Source: CAYMRB01 sp964392615 (GTDB taxonomy: Bacteria > Planctomycetota > UBA8108). From it: 63,940 bases of DNA. Each line of letters opens with the position of its first letter. The first letter of the stretch is position 1. This document shows, piece after piece, positions 54,483-62,596 of the stretch. The stretch is taken from positions 1 to 63,940 of the forward strand of contig CAYMRB010000003.1 of assembly GCA_964392615.1 (NCBI GenBank). The letters run 5' to 3'. Made by a program: the position numbers and the translations under genes. Under the pieces are notes generated by a model. That model was not told where the DNA came from, made no database searches, and saw only the letters and a list, made by a program, of their open reading frames with translations.

Positions 54483-54623
54483 GAGCAACTCGCTACGAGC
54501 GTAGCCGAGTTCGTCGGGCGCTTCTACGTTCCGTTTCTCGGCGTCGAGTGGCCGGCCACGGACGAAATCCTTGGCGACGACTGGAGTGATGACGTGCAAC
54601 GGCTGCGACGGGACGGCCGGTGA
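54483..54623 (+). pseudogene. C-terminal coding remnant of unknown origin
   Basis: A frame ending at TGA 54621 reads EQLATSVAEFVGRFYVPFLG then VEWPATDEILGDDWSDDVQR, with good composition and an acidic end. No start codon with a ribosome site is found, and the frame upstream becomes Arg/Pro-rich. Other short pieces in 54200-54480 (for example TDPTDAFLRHGGVDCNIMVP in another frame) may come from the same lost gene. I do not recognise it. The rest of 54186-54734 shows nothing supportable apart from the presumed promoter of the next gene. Confidence 0.35.
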
Positions 54624-54734
54624 CCGTAGCCGACGTGAGCGCCCACCTTTCTCGAGTTCTCACTTTGCAGCACAGAGAACTTTGTGTATCGTAAGGTGAG
54701 GTAGTGAAGAGCGGCCACGCAGCAGGAGGTCGTC

Positions 54735-56249
54735 GTGCGCATTCTCTTGATCAACGCCCCGCATCCCTCCATCGGCAGTCGGATACCGGATGAACATCTG
54801 CCTCCGCTGGGCTTGTTGGCGGTAGGCGGCCCGTTGCTTGATGCTGGCCACGACGTGCAACTGCTCGACGCGGAGTTCGGTCCCATGTCCAGCGCGGATA
54901 TCGTGGCTGGCGCGGTTGCATTCGTTCCCGATGCGCTCTTCTTGGGACACTCCGGCTCCAGTTCGGCGCACCCGGTCATCTCGGCGCTCACCCGTGCTCT
55001 GAGAAGAGCGTTGCCGAATGCCTGGATCGTCTACGGCGGCGTGTATCCGACCTTCAGTTGGGAGCGAATTCTCGCCGAGGAGCCGCAGGTGGACGTCATC
55101 GTACGCGGCGAGGGTGAGGTCATCGCTGTGCGCTTGGCCGAAGCCTTGGTCGCGGAGAGTGGGCTGGACGAGGTGCGGGGAATCGCCTTGCGGCGGGGAG
55201 GGGTTCCCTTCGCCACGCCGCCGGCGGCAGTCGTGTCGGATCTCGACGCCTGCCGCGTGGGCTGGGAGCTCATCGATCACCGGCGCTACAGTTATTGGGG
55301 GGACCGCCGCGCGGTGGTCGTGCAATTCTCGCGCGGATGCCCGCATGCATGCAGCTACTGCGGGCAGCGTCTGTTTTGGCAACGGTGGCGACACCGCGAT
55401 CCGACGGCCTTCGCAGCCGAAATCGCCCGCCTCTATCGTGATCACGGCGTCGAGGTCTTCAATCTCGCCGATGAGAACCCGACGGCTTCGCGGTCGGCTT
55501 GGCTGGCCTTCATGCGAGCTCTGATCGCGGAGGACGTGCCGGTGACGCTGGTCGCGTCAACGCGGGCGGACGACATCGTCCGAGACGCAGACGTGTTGCA
55601 TCTCTACAAGCAGGCTGGCGTGGCGCGATTCCTGCTCGGTATCGAACAAGTCGACGAGCGGGCGCTCCGCAAGATTCGCAAGGGGAGCTCCACCGCCAAA
55701 GACCGGGAGGCCATCCGCCTCCTCCGGCAACACGACATCCTCTCCATGGCGGCCTTCGTCGTCGGTTTCGAGGAGGAGAGGGATGCCGACTACTGGCGAG
55801 CCTTGCGAATGCTGCTGTCCTACGACCCGGACCAGATTCAGATGGTGTATGCGAGTCCGCATCACTGGACCCCCATCGCCAAGGACGAAGCCGAGCGGAC
55901 CGTCATCCAGAGGGATCTGCGCAAGTGGGACTACAAGCACCAAGTGCTCGCCACGCGGCACGTGCCGCCGTGGCGGGTGTTGTTGTGGGTGAAGTTCATC
56001 GAGACCGTCATGCAGGTCCGGCCGCGCTCCCTGATTCGCCTGTGGACCCACCCTGACAAGGCCATTCGGGCGTCCATTCGCTGGTATTACCGAATCGGCC
56101 GCCGGGTCTGGTCCTACGAGATCCGACAGTTCATTCTCAACGACCAACGGCTCCGGCACGGCCCTTCTCTGCGGCAGTTTCACGGCTCCCTGGAGGCGTT
56201 TCCCGCCGGGGTCCCAGGTGGCCGTCCACCGATCCGGCAGCATCGGTAG
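54735..56249 (+). CDS. BchE-like B12-binding radical SAM enzyme
   Basis: A product of 504 residues. The N-terminal 130 residues form a Rossmann-type B12-binding domain (MRILLINAPHPSIG, VYGGVYPTFSWERILAEEPQ, VDVIVRGEGE). The radical SAM cluster motif is CPHACSYC, with Cys202, Cys206 and Cys209. The surrounding segments SRGCPHACSYCGQRLFWQRW and FNLADENPTASRSAWLAFMR closely resemble the anaerobic Mg-protoporphyrin IX monomethyl ester cyclase BchE as I know it. The C-terminus has KWDYKHQVLATRHVPPWRV and IGRRVWSYEIRQFIL. The canonical D-x-H-x-x-G cobalamin ligand motif is not seen. No other tetrapyrrole or phototrophy gene is in the window, so a related methylase or oxidative cyclase on another substrate is just as likely. 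AGGAGG lies ten bases upstream of the ATG. Confidence 0.8.
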   Translation: MRILLINAPHPSIGSRIPDEHLPPLGLLAVGGPLLDAGHDVQLLDAEFGPMSSADIVAGAVAFVPDALFLGHSGSSSAHPVISALTRALRRALPNAWIVYGGVYPTFSWERILAEEPQVDVIVRGEGEVIAVRLAEALVAESGLDEVRGIALRRGGVPFATPPAAVVSDLDACRVGWELIDHRRYSYWGDRRAVVVQFSRGCPHACSYCGQRLFWQRWRHRDPTAFAAEIARLYRDHGVEVFNLADENPTASRSAWLAFMRALIAEDVPVTLVASTRADDIVRDADVLHLYKQAGVARFLLGIEQVDERALRKIRKGSSTAKDREAIRLLRQHDILSMAAFVVGFEEERDADYWRALRMLLSYDPDQIQMVYASPHHWTPIAKDEAERTVIQRDLRKWDYKHQVLATRHVPPWRVLLWVKFIETVMQVRPRSLIRLWTHPDKAIRASIRWYYRIGRRVWSYEIRQFILNDQRLRHGPSLRQFHGSLEAFPAGVPGGRPPIRQHR

Positions 56250-56253
56250 TCCG

Positions 56254-56277
56254 CCGAGGCCTTACGGTCGGGCAGGT
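56254..56277 (+). repeat. possible degenerate copy of the 29-bp repeat
   Basis: CGAGGCCTTACGGTCGGGCAGG shares the 12 bases CGGTCGGGCAGG and a GGCC with the consensus, but the GTGACA half is absent. It lies about 138 bases upstream of the plus-strand gene at 56415, in the same orientation as the nine clear copies. It may be a relic copy or chance. Confidence 0.35.
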
Positions 56278-56414
56278 CCACGAGGAGTTCGATTTGTACG
56301 CGCCCGTGGAATGCGCGTAGAACCCGCGTAGAATATGCGCACAGCCATCCACCACCCGATGAGCTGCCACGCTTGGCCGACCCTCGAATTACACGTCACG
56401 GGAGGACACGGCGG

Positions 56415-57401
56415 ATGGAGCATCGCATCGACCGAAGAGACTTCGCAAGGCGTTCATCGATGACCGTCGCCGGCCTCCTGGCAGGGTCGATACCCGGCGG
56501 TGGCTCTTCTGTCGGCGAAGAGCAGAACAAGTCGAGAGGCGCCATCGCCGAGAAGCGCCTCGTGCTGCTGGGGCTCAATGGACTGGCTCGGGCGCCGGAA
56601 CTGAACTACTTCGCGGACGGGCATCGCGGCGCGAGCATGATCGCCGCGCACCTGGAGTGCGTCGACAACGATTTTGACGATCGAGCCACGTCGCGCATAG
56701 TGGAGCTGTTCGACCTCAACTGGGCTTCGTCGAAGCTGTGCAAGCCCTTCCCGGAAGAGGATCCGGCGCCGGAGCGGGTCCGCGAGATCGGAGCCGCCTT
56801 GGCCAAGGGGAGCGGCGTTCTTCGACAAGTCGGCCACGATGCGATATTCGCCATGCACGCGATCAAGGCGTTTCGCATGATGCCCGCCGCGGCGACTCCG
56901 AAGCGGATCGACGGCGTGTGCCGCTTGATCGGCTCCTTCAAGCCTTGGCGCGACGTCGAACCGGACCCCGAGGTGGATCCTCCGCCGTTCAAGGACACTG
57001 CAGCCCTGTCGAAGTACGTCTTGCGCGAGGCGAGTGCATCGCTCGATCGGTGGATCGGCTTCGGCCAAGGGTTCACGGGGCACATGCTGACCTTCGGCCA
57101 GGCGATCGCCGAGCTGGCGGCGATGGGCGATGAGGAGTGGGCCGAGAGTTGCCGAACGGCCTTTCGCAAGTACGTCACGGTGACCCGTCAAGGTCCGGAT
57201 CCGGATGGCAAACGCTACACGGACCGCAAGCCCAGCAAGCTGCGACCGAGCGATGCAGAGTACTGGCAGAAGCGAGGTAAGAAGACCCTGGGCCTTGGTC
57301 ACGTGTTCAAGTACTCGTACAGCTACTACGACCTGCTCCGCCGAGCCGGCGACAAGGAGCTGCGGCAGTCGCTCGACGTCAAGGCGTATCACCTGTTCTG
57401 A
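56415..57401 (+). CDS. twin-arginine-exported protein of unknown function
   Basis: A product of 328 residues. The ATG at 56415 has GGGAGGA about nine bases upstream. The N-terminus carries a twin-arginine signal (RIDRRDFARRSSMTVAGLLA then GSIPGGG) with the R-R-x-F-x-x core. The mature protein is helical: KRLVLLGLNGLARAPELNYF, RQVGHDAIFAMHAIKAFRMM, REASASLDRWIGFGQGFTGH, AELAAMGDEEWAESCRTAFR and a C-terminal FKYSYSYYDLLRRAGDKELR. No known domain or metal site is identified. Tat export suggests folding or cofactor insertion in the cytoplasm before export. It is followed by a small lipoprotein and a membrane protein on the same strand, possibly one unit. Confidence 0.75.
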   Translation: MEHRIDRRDFARRSSMTVAGLLAGSIPGGGSSVGEEQNKSRGAIAEKRLVLLGLNGLARAPELNYFADGHRGASMIAAHLECVDNDFDDRATSRIVELFDLNWASSKLCKPFPEEDPAPERVREIGAALAKGSGVLRQVGHDAIFAMHAIKAFRMMPAAATPKRIDGVCRLIGSFKPWRDVEPDPEVDPPPFKDTAALSKYVLREASASLDRWIGFGQGFTGHMLTFGQAIAELAAMGDEEWAESCRTAFRKYVTVTRQGPDPDGKRYTDRKPSKLRPSDAEYWQKRGKKTLGLGHVFKYSYSYYDLLRRAGDKELRQSLDVKAYHLF

Positions 57402-57495
57402 GACGATCGTGTCGGTCGAGGGATCGTCCCGGCCGCCGTTGAAACGAAGGAGGCGACTCCGACAGCTGGCGTTTCGGTGCGGAGATCAACCGAGC

Positions 57496-57500
57496 GGAGG
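57496..57500 (+). promoter_or_regulatory. Shine-Dalgarno GGAGG deciding the GTG start at 57508
   Basis: GGAGG is spaced seven bases from GTG 57508, and the lipoprotein signal begins directly after it. Confidence 0.7.
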
Positions 57501-57507
57501 GTACGCC

Positions 57508-57729
57508 GTGAGCAGATCGAGCCGTAGAAAAGCGGGCAGTGGGAATCTCGTCACGCGGATCGCCATGCTGGTCGGACTGTTGTTCGCCATCGCCGGCTGC
57601 TACTCGGTCGAGGCCCTGCCAGAGGATCCGAAGCGGACCGGCATCTACGCGATCATGTACAACCGGTTCACCGGGACGTCGTGGGCGCTGGGCCACCGCG
57701 CGATGTGGTATCGAATCGAGACGGAGTGA
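57508..57729 (+). CDS. small lipoprotein
   Basis: A product of 73 residues from GTG 57508. The N-terminus is basic (SRSSRRKAGSGNLVTR), then a hydrophobic segment (IAMLVGLLFAIAGC) ending in the lipobox Ile-Ala-Gly-Cys. The mature lipoprotein of about 42 residues reads YSVEALPEDPKRTGIYAIMY then NRFTGTSWALGHRAMWYRIE. No family is recognised. Its stop is one base before the start of the next gene, so the two are translationally linked. It lies 106 bases after the Tat-exported protein. Confidence 0.72.
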   Translation: MSRSSRRKAGSGNLVTRIAMLVGLLFAIAGCYSVEALPEDPKRTGIYAIMYNRFTGTSWALGHRAMWYRIETE

Positions 57730-57730
57730 C

Positions 57731-58438
57731 ATGCCTCAGTTCGTCGCCCTCGTCGCCCTCGCGTTCGGTTTGCCCCTGGCCTTGCTGCTCGCAGGGGCAA
57801 GTTGGCGCTGGCTTGCCCTCGGGGCCGTAGCCTGGGCCGCAGCCGTTCTCCTGAAAGCTGTTCTCGGTATCGGCGTGGACGCTCTCTCGCGACGTCTACT
57901 GACTGCGAGGCGCTCGCAGGCGGCGGTGTGGGGCTTCTGGTCAGCCGTGTGCGAGCTGGGCGTGGCCACCGCCGTCGTTATCGCAGGCGACGTGACACGG
58001 GTAGCAGATGTCGTAGCGCTTGGTGTTGGCGCCGGCGCCGTTGAGGTCGTTTTCGTCGTCGCCTCCGCAGTGCTCTCGCCCCAGAAGGCACCTCTCGCGT
58101 CTCCCGGCGAGTCGAGCAGTGCGCAGCACGGCCTACAATCCGACTGGGTCGTGGAATGGAACGGTGTCCTTGAGCGGTTCTCGACGATGTGCGGTCACGT
58201 TGGCTCGCGCGGTCTCGTCTGGTTGGGAGTGCAGGCGTGGGTCTATGCCCCGGCACTGCTCCTATCTGTCGCAACGTTTGCGTTGGTCGACGGCGTTGCC
58301 ACCTTCGGAGTTCGCGCCAACTGGAACTGGTCCGACCCAGGCGTCGCACGCAGGTTCCAGTCTTTCCTGGTCGTGGTTGGCGCTTTCGAACTCGCCGTTT
58401 TCGCGGCCGGCACACTGGCGATCCAGGCGAACTGGTGA
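57731..58438 (+). CDS. multi-span membrane protein of unknown function
   Basis: A product of 235 residues with about six hydrophobic segments: FVALVALAFGLPLALLLAG, WLALGAVAWAAAVLLKAVLG, AVWGFWSAVCELGVATAVVI, ADVVALGVGAGAVEVVFVVA, a longer soluble loop (PLASPGESSSAQHGLQSDWV), GLVWLGVQAWVYAPALLLSV and FLVVVGAFELAVFAAGTLAI. The pattern is reminiscent of YhfC-type membrane proteins, but I cannot confirm a family. The ATG at 57731 follows the lipoprotein stop after a single base, which fixes the start and suggests the two proteins act together at the membrane. Confidence 0.78.
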   Translation: MPQFVALVALAFGLPLALLLAGASWRWLALGAVAWAAAVLLKAVLGIGVDALSRRLLTARRSQAAVWGFWSAVCELGVATAVVIAGDVTRVADVVALGVGAGAVEVVFVVASAVLSPQKAPLASPGESSSAQHGLQSDWVVEWNGVLERFSTMCGHVGSRGLVWLGVQAWVYAPALLLSVATFALVDGVATFGVRANWNWSDPGVARRFQSFLVVVGAFELAVFAAGTLAIQANW

Positions 58439-58509
58439 GGCGACTCGAGCTTCCCGCTCGGCGTATCGCCCTAGACAGCGGCTCGCTTGGAGAGCATTCG
58501 ATGAGCTCG

Positions 58510-61044
58510 TCAAGGGCTCTCCGCTTTCTCGACGACCTCGGTCAACCAGGTGCGAATCTCCTCGTTCGTCTCCCGGGCCATCGCGTCTCGCAGCACGTCC
58601 AGGGATTCGCTGGCGTGATAGCGCGAGAGGACGCTGAGGATGGCGGCCCTTCGCGCCAAGTTGCCCTCTGACTTCACCATTTCGCCGAGCTGGGCCACAC
58701 CCTCGGGACCGGCGCGCCCGATGGCACGGGCCAGGTGCCGCTGCGTTGCCTCGACATCCTCGCGGCCGAAGGCATCGGCGAGTTCGGGAAGGTGTTGGCT
58801 CGCACCGCGGTCCCCTATGACCTCTGCGGCGGCACCGCGTACGTTGCCATTCGCAGAATCACGGAGGAGGGACAGGCAGCGATCCGTGCCGGATGGGCCG
58901 GCCAGCTGCAGAGCCGTCTCCAGGAGAGACTGCGCAGAATTCTGATCGGGGCTCACCTCGAGGAGCTCGAACAGGCGCGTGGCGTGCTCCGGAGTTCCGT
59001 CGTCCACAATGCCGTCGGAGAGTAAGTAGAACCAATCTGGTGAGATCTTCCTGTCTGCGATGATATCCAGGAGCGTATCCACGCCTTCGCGGCCGCTGGT
59101 CTCACCGATGGCGCGCGCCAGGCGGTGCACCGTTGACCTGTCCTTGACGTGGGCCATGAGTTCCACCATGGTGGGCACGAGTTCCGGTCGCCTCGAATCG
59201 GCGAGGGCCTTGCCGAGGCTGTCCGGATCGATGCCCGCCTCGGGATTCGTGGCGAGATCGAGCAGGCGCTCGGCGCCTTCTCCGCCGCTCCGGACAAGAG
59301 CGCGAGCGAGGTGGGTGCGCACTTTCTGGCTGGACTCCCCGGCGATGGCGTCGATGACCATCTGGTTGTCCAGGGAGGCCCACTCGGCGACACCGGCGAC
59401 GGCGTCGGCGATCGTTTCCCGAGCCACGCCTTCGGGCGGTTCCGCGAGGAGGTCGAAGAGAATCGCGCCGCTGCCGGAGGTGCGGGCGATCGCGCGGAGG
59501 ATCGCCCCTTCCGTCTCTCGGGTCCAGGATCCGCCGAGAAGCGAGAGCAACGCGCTCGTGTCCTCCGAAGTTCCGAGACCTTCGGCTCTCTCGATCAGGT
59601 ACTCGGGCCGGACGCGGCAAGCCGGGTCGTTCAAGAGTCCCATGAGATTCTGAAACGCCAGGGCCTTCGAGGTCTCGGCGACCAGGTCGCCGTATGCGTC
59701 GCAGAGAGTGGACTGGAGCTCGTTCGGAAGACGCTGCGTCATGAGTTCGTACAGCCCTGCCTGCGCCAGAGTCCGCGCCTCGGGCGACACCCCTTCCAGC
59801 GAGCGAATCGCCTCGCGACGCAAATCCATACTTGCCGTGCTGTCGGTGATATAGCCGAGCACCGCGTCCAGGGCTTCATCGCCACCGTAGCTGACGAGTT
59901 CTCGACACAGGTAGACCATGACGCCGCGCTGCTTGACCGAGGAGAGGAGCGGGAGAATACTCGTCGGATCCTCGCGAGCGAGCTCGCAGAGCGTCGCCAC
60001 GGCATCGCGGAATTCGGGATCCTCATCCCCCTTGGCCCCGTTGAGATACGCGACGATATCGGCCGCGCTCATGTCCTGGAACGGGTTCTCCTCTTCCGGC
60101 GGACCGTCTCGGTCGCCGCCGGGCCCCGGCTTGCGGCGAGCCGTCGGGGCGCCTGCCTTCGAAGCTCGCGGCCCGGACTCGGCGGCACTGGCGAACTCCT
60201 GGAGGCGGGCGCGGGCCTCTCGAAGTTCTTCTCGCAGTCGACTGATTTCCTTCCTGTCTCGCGTGTTCGAAGGAGAGGGCGAGCGCACGAGGCCAACCCC
60301 CACCCCCGCAACAATCACGGTGGCCGCGGCCACGGTAAGAAGGGCCTTCTTTGTCATGACAATGGCTCCAATCCAGCCCGCGAGTCCTAACGTCGTAGCT
60401 GTGAACCCTGTACTTGTAGTTGCAACCGCCGTACTCGCCGCCCCACAACTCCCTGCCGTGGACGAAGAGAGCACCTCCACGGGCAGAACGTGGTCTACGC
60501 ACGTGAGGGGTGCGATGGCCAGGTGCCATGCTCGACGGTCTCCTCCATACCTCCGGTCGAGGCGACGCCTGAGCTGGTCGAGCGCGTTTCGCAGGCGTGC
60601 CCTCACGGTGGTCACGGGCGCATCGTGACGGCGTGCAATCTCTTTTGGAGCGAGACCCTCGAAGAACCGCAAGAGAATCGTCGATCGATAGGGCTCGTCG
60701 AGGTCGAGGACCATGTCGACGATTTCACGGTGAAGCTCGGCACGCTCGACGAGCTCGTCCGGTGTCGTGGAGGTCTTCTCCGGCCGTGCGGCCCGTCGTT
60801 CGCGGCGGTGGCGATCCTGGTCCCGCTTGCGGGCGCGGAAGGCGAAGTTGCGCAGCACCTTCCTCAGCCAGGGTTTCGAGGCTTCAGGGTTCCGAGGTTG
60901 GGTCCTGACCGCGGCCAGCCAGGTCTCCTGCAATATGTCGTTCGCTTGCGCCTCGTCGGTGACGAGGCGCAGGGCCAACCTCTTCATCCAGCCGGCATGC
61001 CGGAGGAGTCGCTCGGGATGGAGGCGTTTCTCGTCGCTCTTCAT
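58510..61044 (-). CDS. ECF-type sigma factor fused to a transmembrane helix and HEAT-like repeats
   Basis: A product of 844 residues from ATG 61044 (a TTG three codons earlier is possible). Residues 10-75 form sigma region 2 (RLALRLVTDEAQANDILQET then WLAAVRTQPRN), and 105-165 form region 4 with a helix-turn-helix (LRFFEGLAPKEIARRHDAPV then TTVRARLRNAL). After a Ser/Thr-rich stretch there is one membrane helix at about 232-252 (KKALLTVAAATVIVAGVGVG), a coiled coil (KEISRLREELREARARLQEF), and about 500 residues of HEAT-like helix pairs (RTHLARALVRSGGEGAERLL, RHLARAIGRAGPEGVAQLGE). The repeats would face away from the cytoplasm. Sigma factors with C-terminal membrane and sensor extensions are known in Planctomycetota. 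Signal-controlled transcription is inferred, with no separate anti-sigma gene beside it. Confidence 0.87.
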   Translation of the reverse strand: MKSDEKRLHPERLLRHAGWMKRLALRLVTDEAQANDILQETWLAAVRTQPRNPEASKPWLRKVLRNFAFRARKRDQDRHRRERRAARPEKTSTTPDELVERAELHREIVDMVLDLDEPYRSTILLRFFEGLAPKEIARRHDAPVTTVRARLRNALDQLRRRLDRRYGGDRRAWHLAIAPLTCVDHVLPVEVLSSSTAGSCGAASTAVATTSTGFTATTLGLAGWIGAIVMTKKALLTVAAATVIVAGVGVGLVRSPSPSNTRDRKEISRLREELREARARLQEFASAAESGPRASKAGAPTARRKPGPGGDRDGPPEEENPFQDMSAADIVAYLNGAKGDEDPEFRDAVATLCELAREDPTSILPLLSSVKQRGVMVYLCRELVSYGGDEALDAVLGYITDSTASMDLRREAIRSLEGVSPEARTLAQAGLYELMTQRLPNELQSTLCDAYGDLVAETSKALAFQNLMGLLNDPACRVRPEYLIERAEGLGTSEDTSALLSLLGGSWTRETEGAILRAIARTSGSGAILFDLLAEPPEGVARETIADAVAGVAEWASLDNQMVIDAIAGESSQKVRTHLARALVRSGGEGAERLLDLATNPEAGIDPDSLGKALADSRRPELVPTMVELMAHVKDRSTVHRLARAIGETSGREGVDTLLDIIADRKISPDWFYLLSDGIVDDGTPEHATRLFELLEVSPDQNSAQSLLETALQLAGPSGTDRCLSLLRDSANGNVRGAAAEVIGDRGASQHLPELADAFGREDVEATQRHLARAIGRAGPEGVAQLGEMVKSEGNLARRAAILSVLSRYHASESLDVLRDAMARETNEEIRTWLTEVVEKAESP

Positions 61045-61333
61045 GACAGGCAAATCACCTTCTCTATCTCAGATGATCGCGCCACGCGTCAAAACGACGA
61101 AGGAAAGATGTGAGCGTCACGGAAACGGAACTCACAGAGCCTCCGGCCGTCACGGGGACGGGGGCGCAATCGTCAGTCAATCCACGCCAAGGTAGGAAGG
61201 ATCGTCGAATCCTCGGGCTGCGGAGGCGCGATGGATCGGCGAGCGCCCTTGGCGAAGCTCCGAGCATGAAACTCGCGAACGTCGTGAGCGGCGTCCAGTG
61301 GTGCCTTGCCACGCAGCGGCAGCACCCGAGCCG
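61045..61333. other. intergenic, no gene seen
   Basis: These 289 bases lie between the sigma-HEAT gene and the end of the dockerin-tailed gene, both minus-strand. They should carry the sigma gene's promoter. The short open frames on both strands are Arg-rich shadows. No 29-bp repeat is present. Confidence 0.5.
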
Positions 61334-62248
61334 CTACGCGCAGGGACCGGTTGTCGAACACGGTAGCTCGTCTGCGGTCGGATCCGGCCCACACGACAGG
61401 AACGGCGCTGCCGGCGGCAGGCCCGTCAGGAACAGGAACTGAAGGACGCCGACCGCGTCCGTCAGATCGACCACGCCGCTGTCGTCGGTATCAGCGGAGT
61501 CGAGACACGGCGGCGGCTCTTCGCCGAGGAACAGAACGGCGAGCACGTGAACGGCGTCGCTGACGTCGAATGCGCCATCGTCGTTCGCGTCGCCGCGCTG
61601 GAAGACAGGACGCAGCGTGATGCTCGCGGCGACATGTCCCCAATCGCAGCCGTCTTGGCCGCGGGCGTTGGCGCGGAAGCGAATGACATCACCGCGCAGC
61701 ACGGGGATGTCTTCGAACTCGAACGTGCGAATCTGCGCATACGTCGTCGTCCCGACGAAGAGCGTGGACGTGTTGTGCCAGATCGTCCAGCCGATGCCGT
61801 TTCCCGGCGGCGGGCCGCCGCACGCCCGGGGATTCGGGTGTCCGTGGGCGACGCGCCCGGAGATCACCGCGCGGCCCGTAGCTGGCGCCGTCCACGTAAT
61901 GACGACGTCCGCGGGATTGGGGCGGCCGTTCCTCTCGACGTTCGGGTGGACGAAGATCGCGTCCGCGGGTAGCTCGTGACGGACGCCGATCGAGTGCTCG
62001 GGAGCGTCTTCGACCGTGACGTTGAGGAAGGAGTGGTAGTCGACGCCGTCGAATCCACGAGGATCGACCCACGCGCGAGCGACTCCGGGGACAATCAGGT
62101 CCCGAAAGTCGTCGTCGTTCGGCGCGGCGGCTTGGTAGCGCCACGGCGCTGGAAACTCCTCGGTGCTGAAGTCCGCACGCAGGTCCCACGATTGGGCTGA
62201 AACGAGGTTGGGAGCGGCCAGCGCCAGAACGAGATGAAGACGTGACAT
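61334..62248 (-). CDS. secreted protein with dockerin-type EF-hand tail
   Basis: A product of 304 residues from ATG 62248, which starts the signal peptide (MSRLHLVLALAAPNLVSAQS); an ATG seven codons earlier is possible. The body of about 200 residues is beta-rich (WDLRADFSTEEFPAPWRYQA, VDYHSFLNVTVEDAPEHSIG, VVITWTAPATGRAVISGRVA, TFEFEDIPVLRGDVIRFRAN), a sandwich of the type seen in planctomycete sugar-binding or adhesin-like proteins. The tail has two EF-hand-like dockerin units (RGDANDDGAFDVSDAVHVLA, DTDDSGVVDLTDAVGVLQFL) with the calcium-ligand pattern D-x-N-D-D-G-x-x-D-x-S-D, and ends in a Cys-containing stretch. Secretion and calcium-dependent attachment or assembly are inferred. Confidence 0.85.
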   Translation of the reverse strand: MSRLHLVLALAAPNLVSAQSWDLRADFSTEEFPAPWRYQAAAPNDDDFRDLIVPGVARAWVDPRGFDGVDYHSFLNVTVEDAPEHSIGVRHELPADAIFVHPNVERNGRPNPADVVITWTAPATGRAVISGRVAHGHPNPRACGGPPPGNGIGWTIWHNTSTLFVGTTTYAQIRTFEFEDIPVLRGDVIRFRANARGQDGCDWGHVAASITLRPVFQRGDANDDGAFDVSDAVHVLAVLFLGEEPPPCLDSADTDDSGVVDLTDAVGVLQFLFLTGLPPAAPFLSCGPDPTADELPCSTTGPCA

Positions 62249-62491
62249 CACGCGCGGGGACCTCGACATCGGAATTCCCTCGGCTCAGAAGGGCGGCTTG
62301 TCCGAAGTGTGAACGCGGGAGGCTACGAGAATCGTGAGCATGCTGCCACCATCGTTCGACTTCGCGAACTGCATCGATCGTAGCGCTTCGCTTGACCAGG
62401 CCGCAAGCGGTGGCCAGTGCTGTCTCTTGGATCGGCGCTTTGTTCTCGGGCCGCGAGGTTTCCGCATCGTGCACCAGCCCCGAGACGGGGA

Positions 62492-62520
62492 GTGACATCG
62501 CGGGCGCGGTCGGGCTTGCG
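62492..62520 (+). repeat. 29-bp directional repeat, copy 9, 3' end diverged
   Basis: GTGACA, TCGCGGGCGCGGTCGGG, CTTGCG. The first 23 bases fit the consensus with one change, while the last six do not. It lies 76 bases upstream of the FGE-domain gene start at 62597. Confidence 0.7.
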
Positions 62521-62596
62521 TCTTCGGTGGAGTCTGCTGACTGCGTGTGGCATCATCGCGAGTAGTCAGTTGCTTCCTCCCTAGAGCCGAGCGGCC

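Noticed and set aside
62242..62270. GTGACATC followed by a GC-rich stretch at 62242, similar to the start of the 29-bp repeat.
   Set aside because: Only the first eight bases match, the 3' half does not, and it overlaps the start codon region of the dockerin-tailed gene, so chance is likely.
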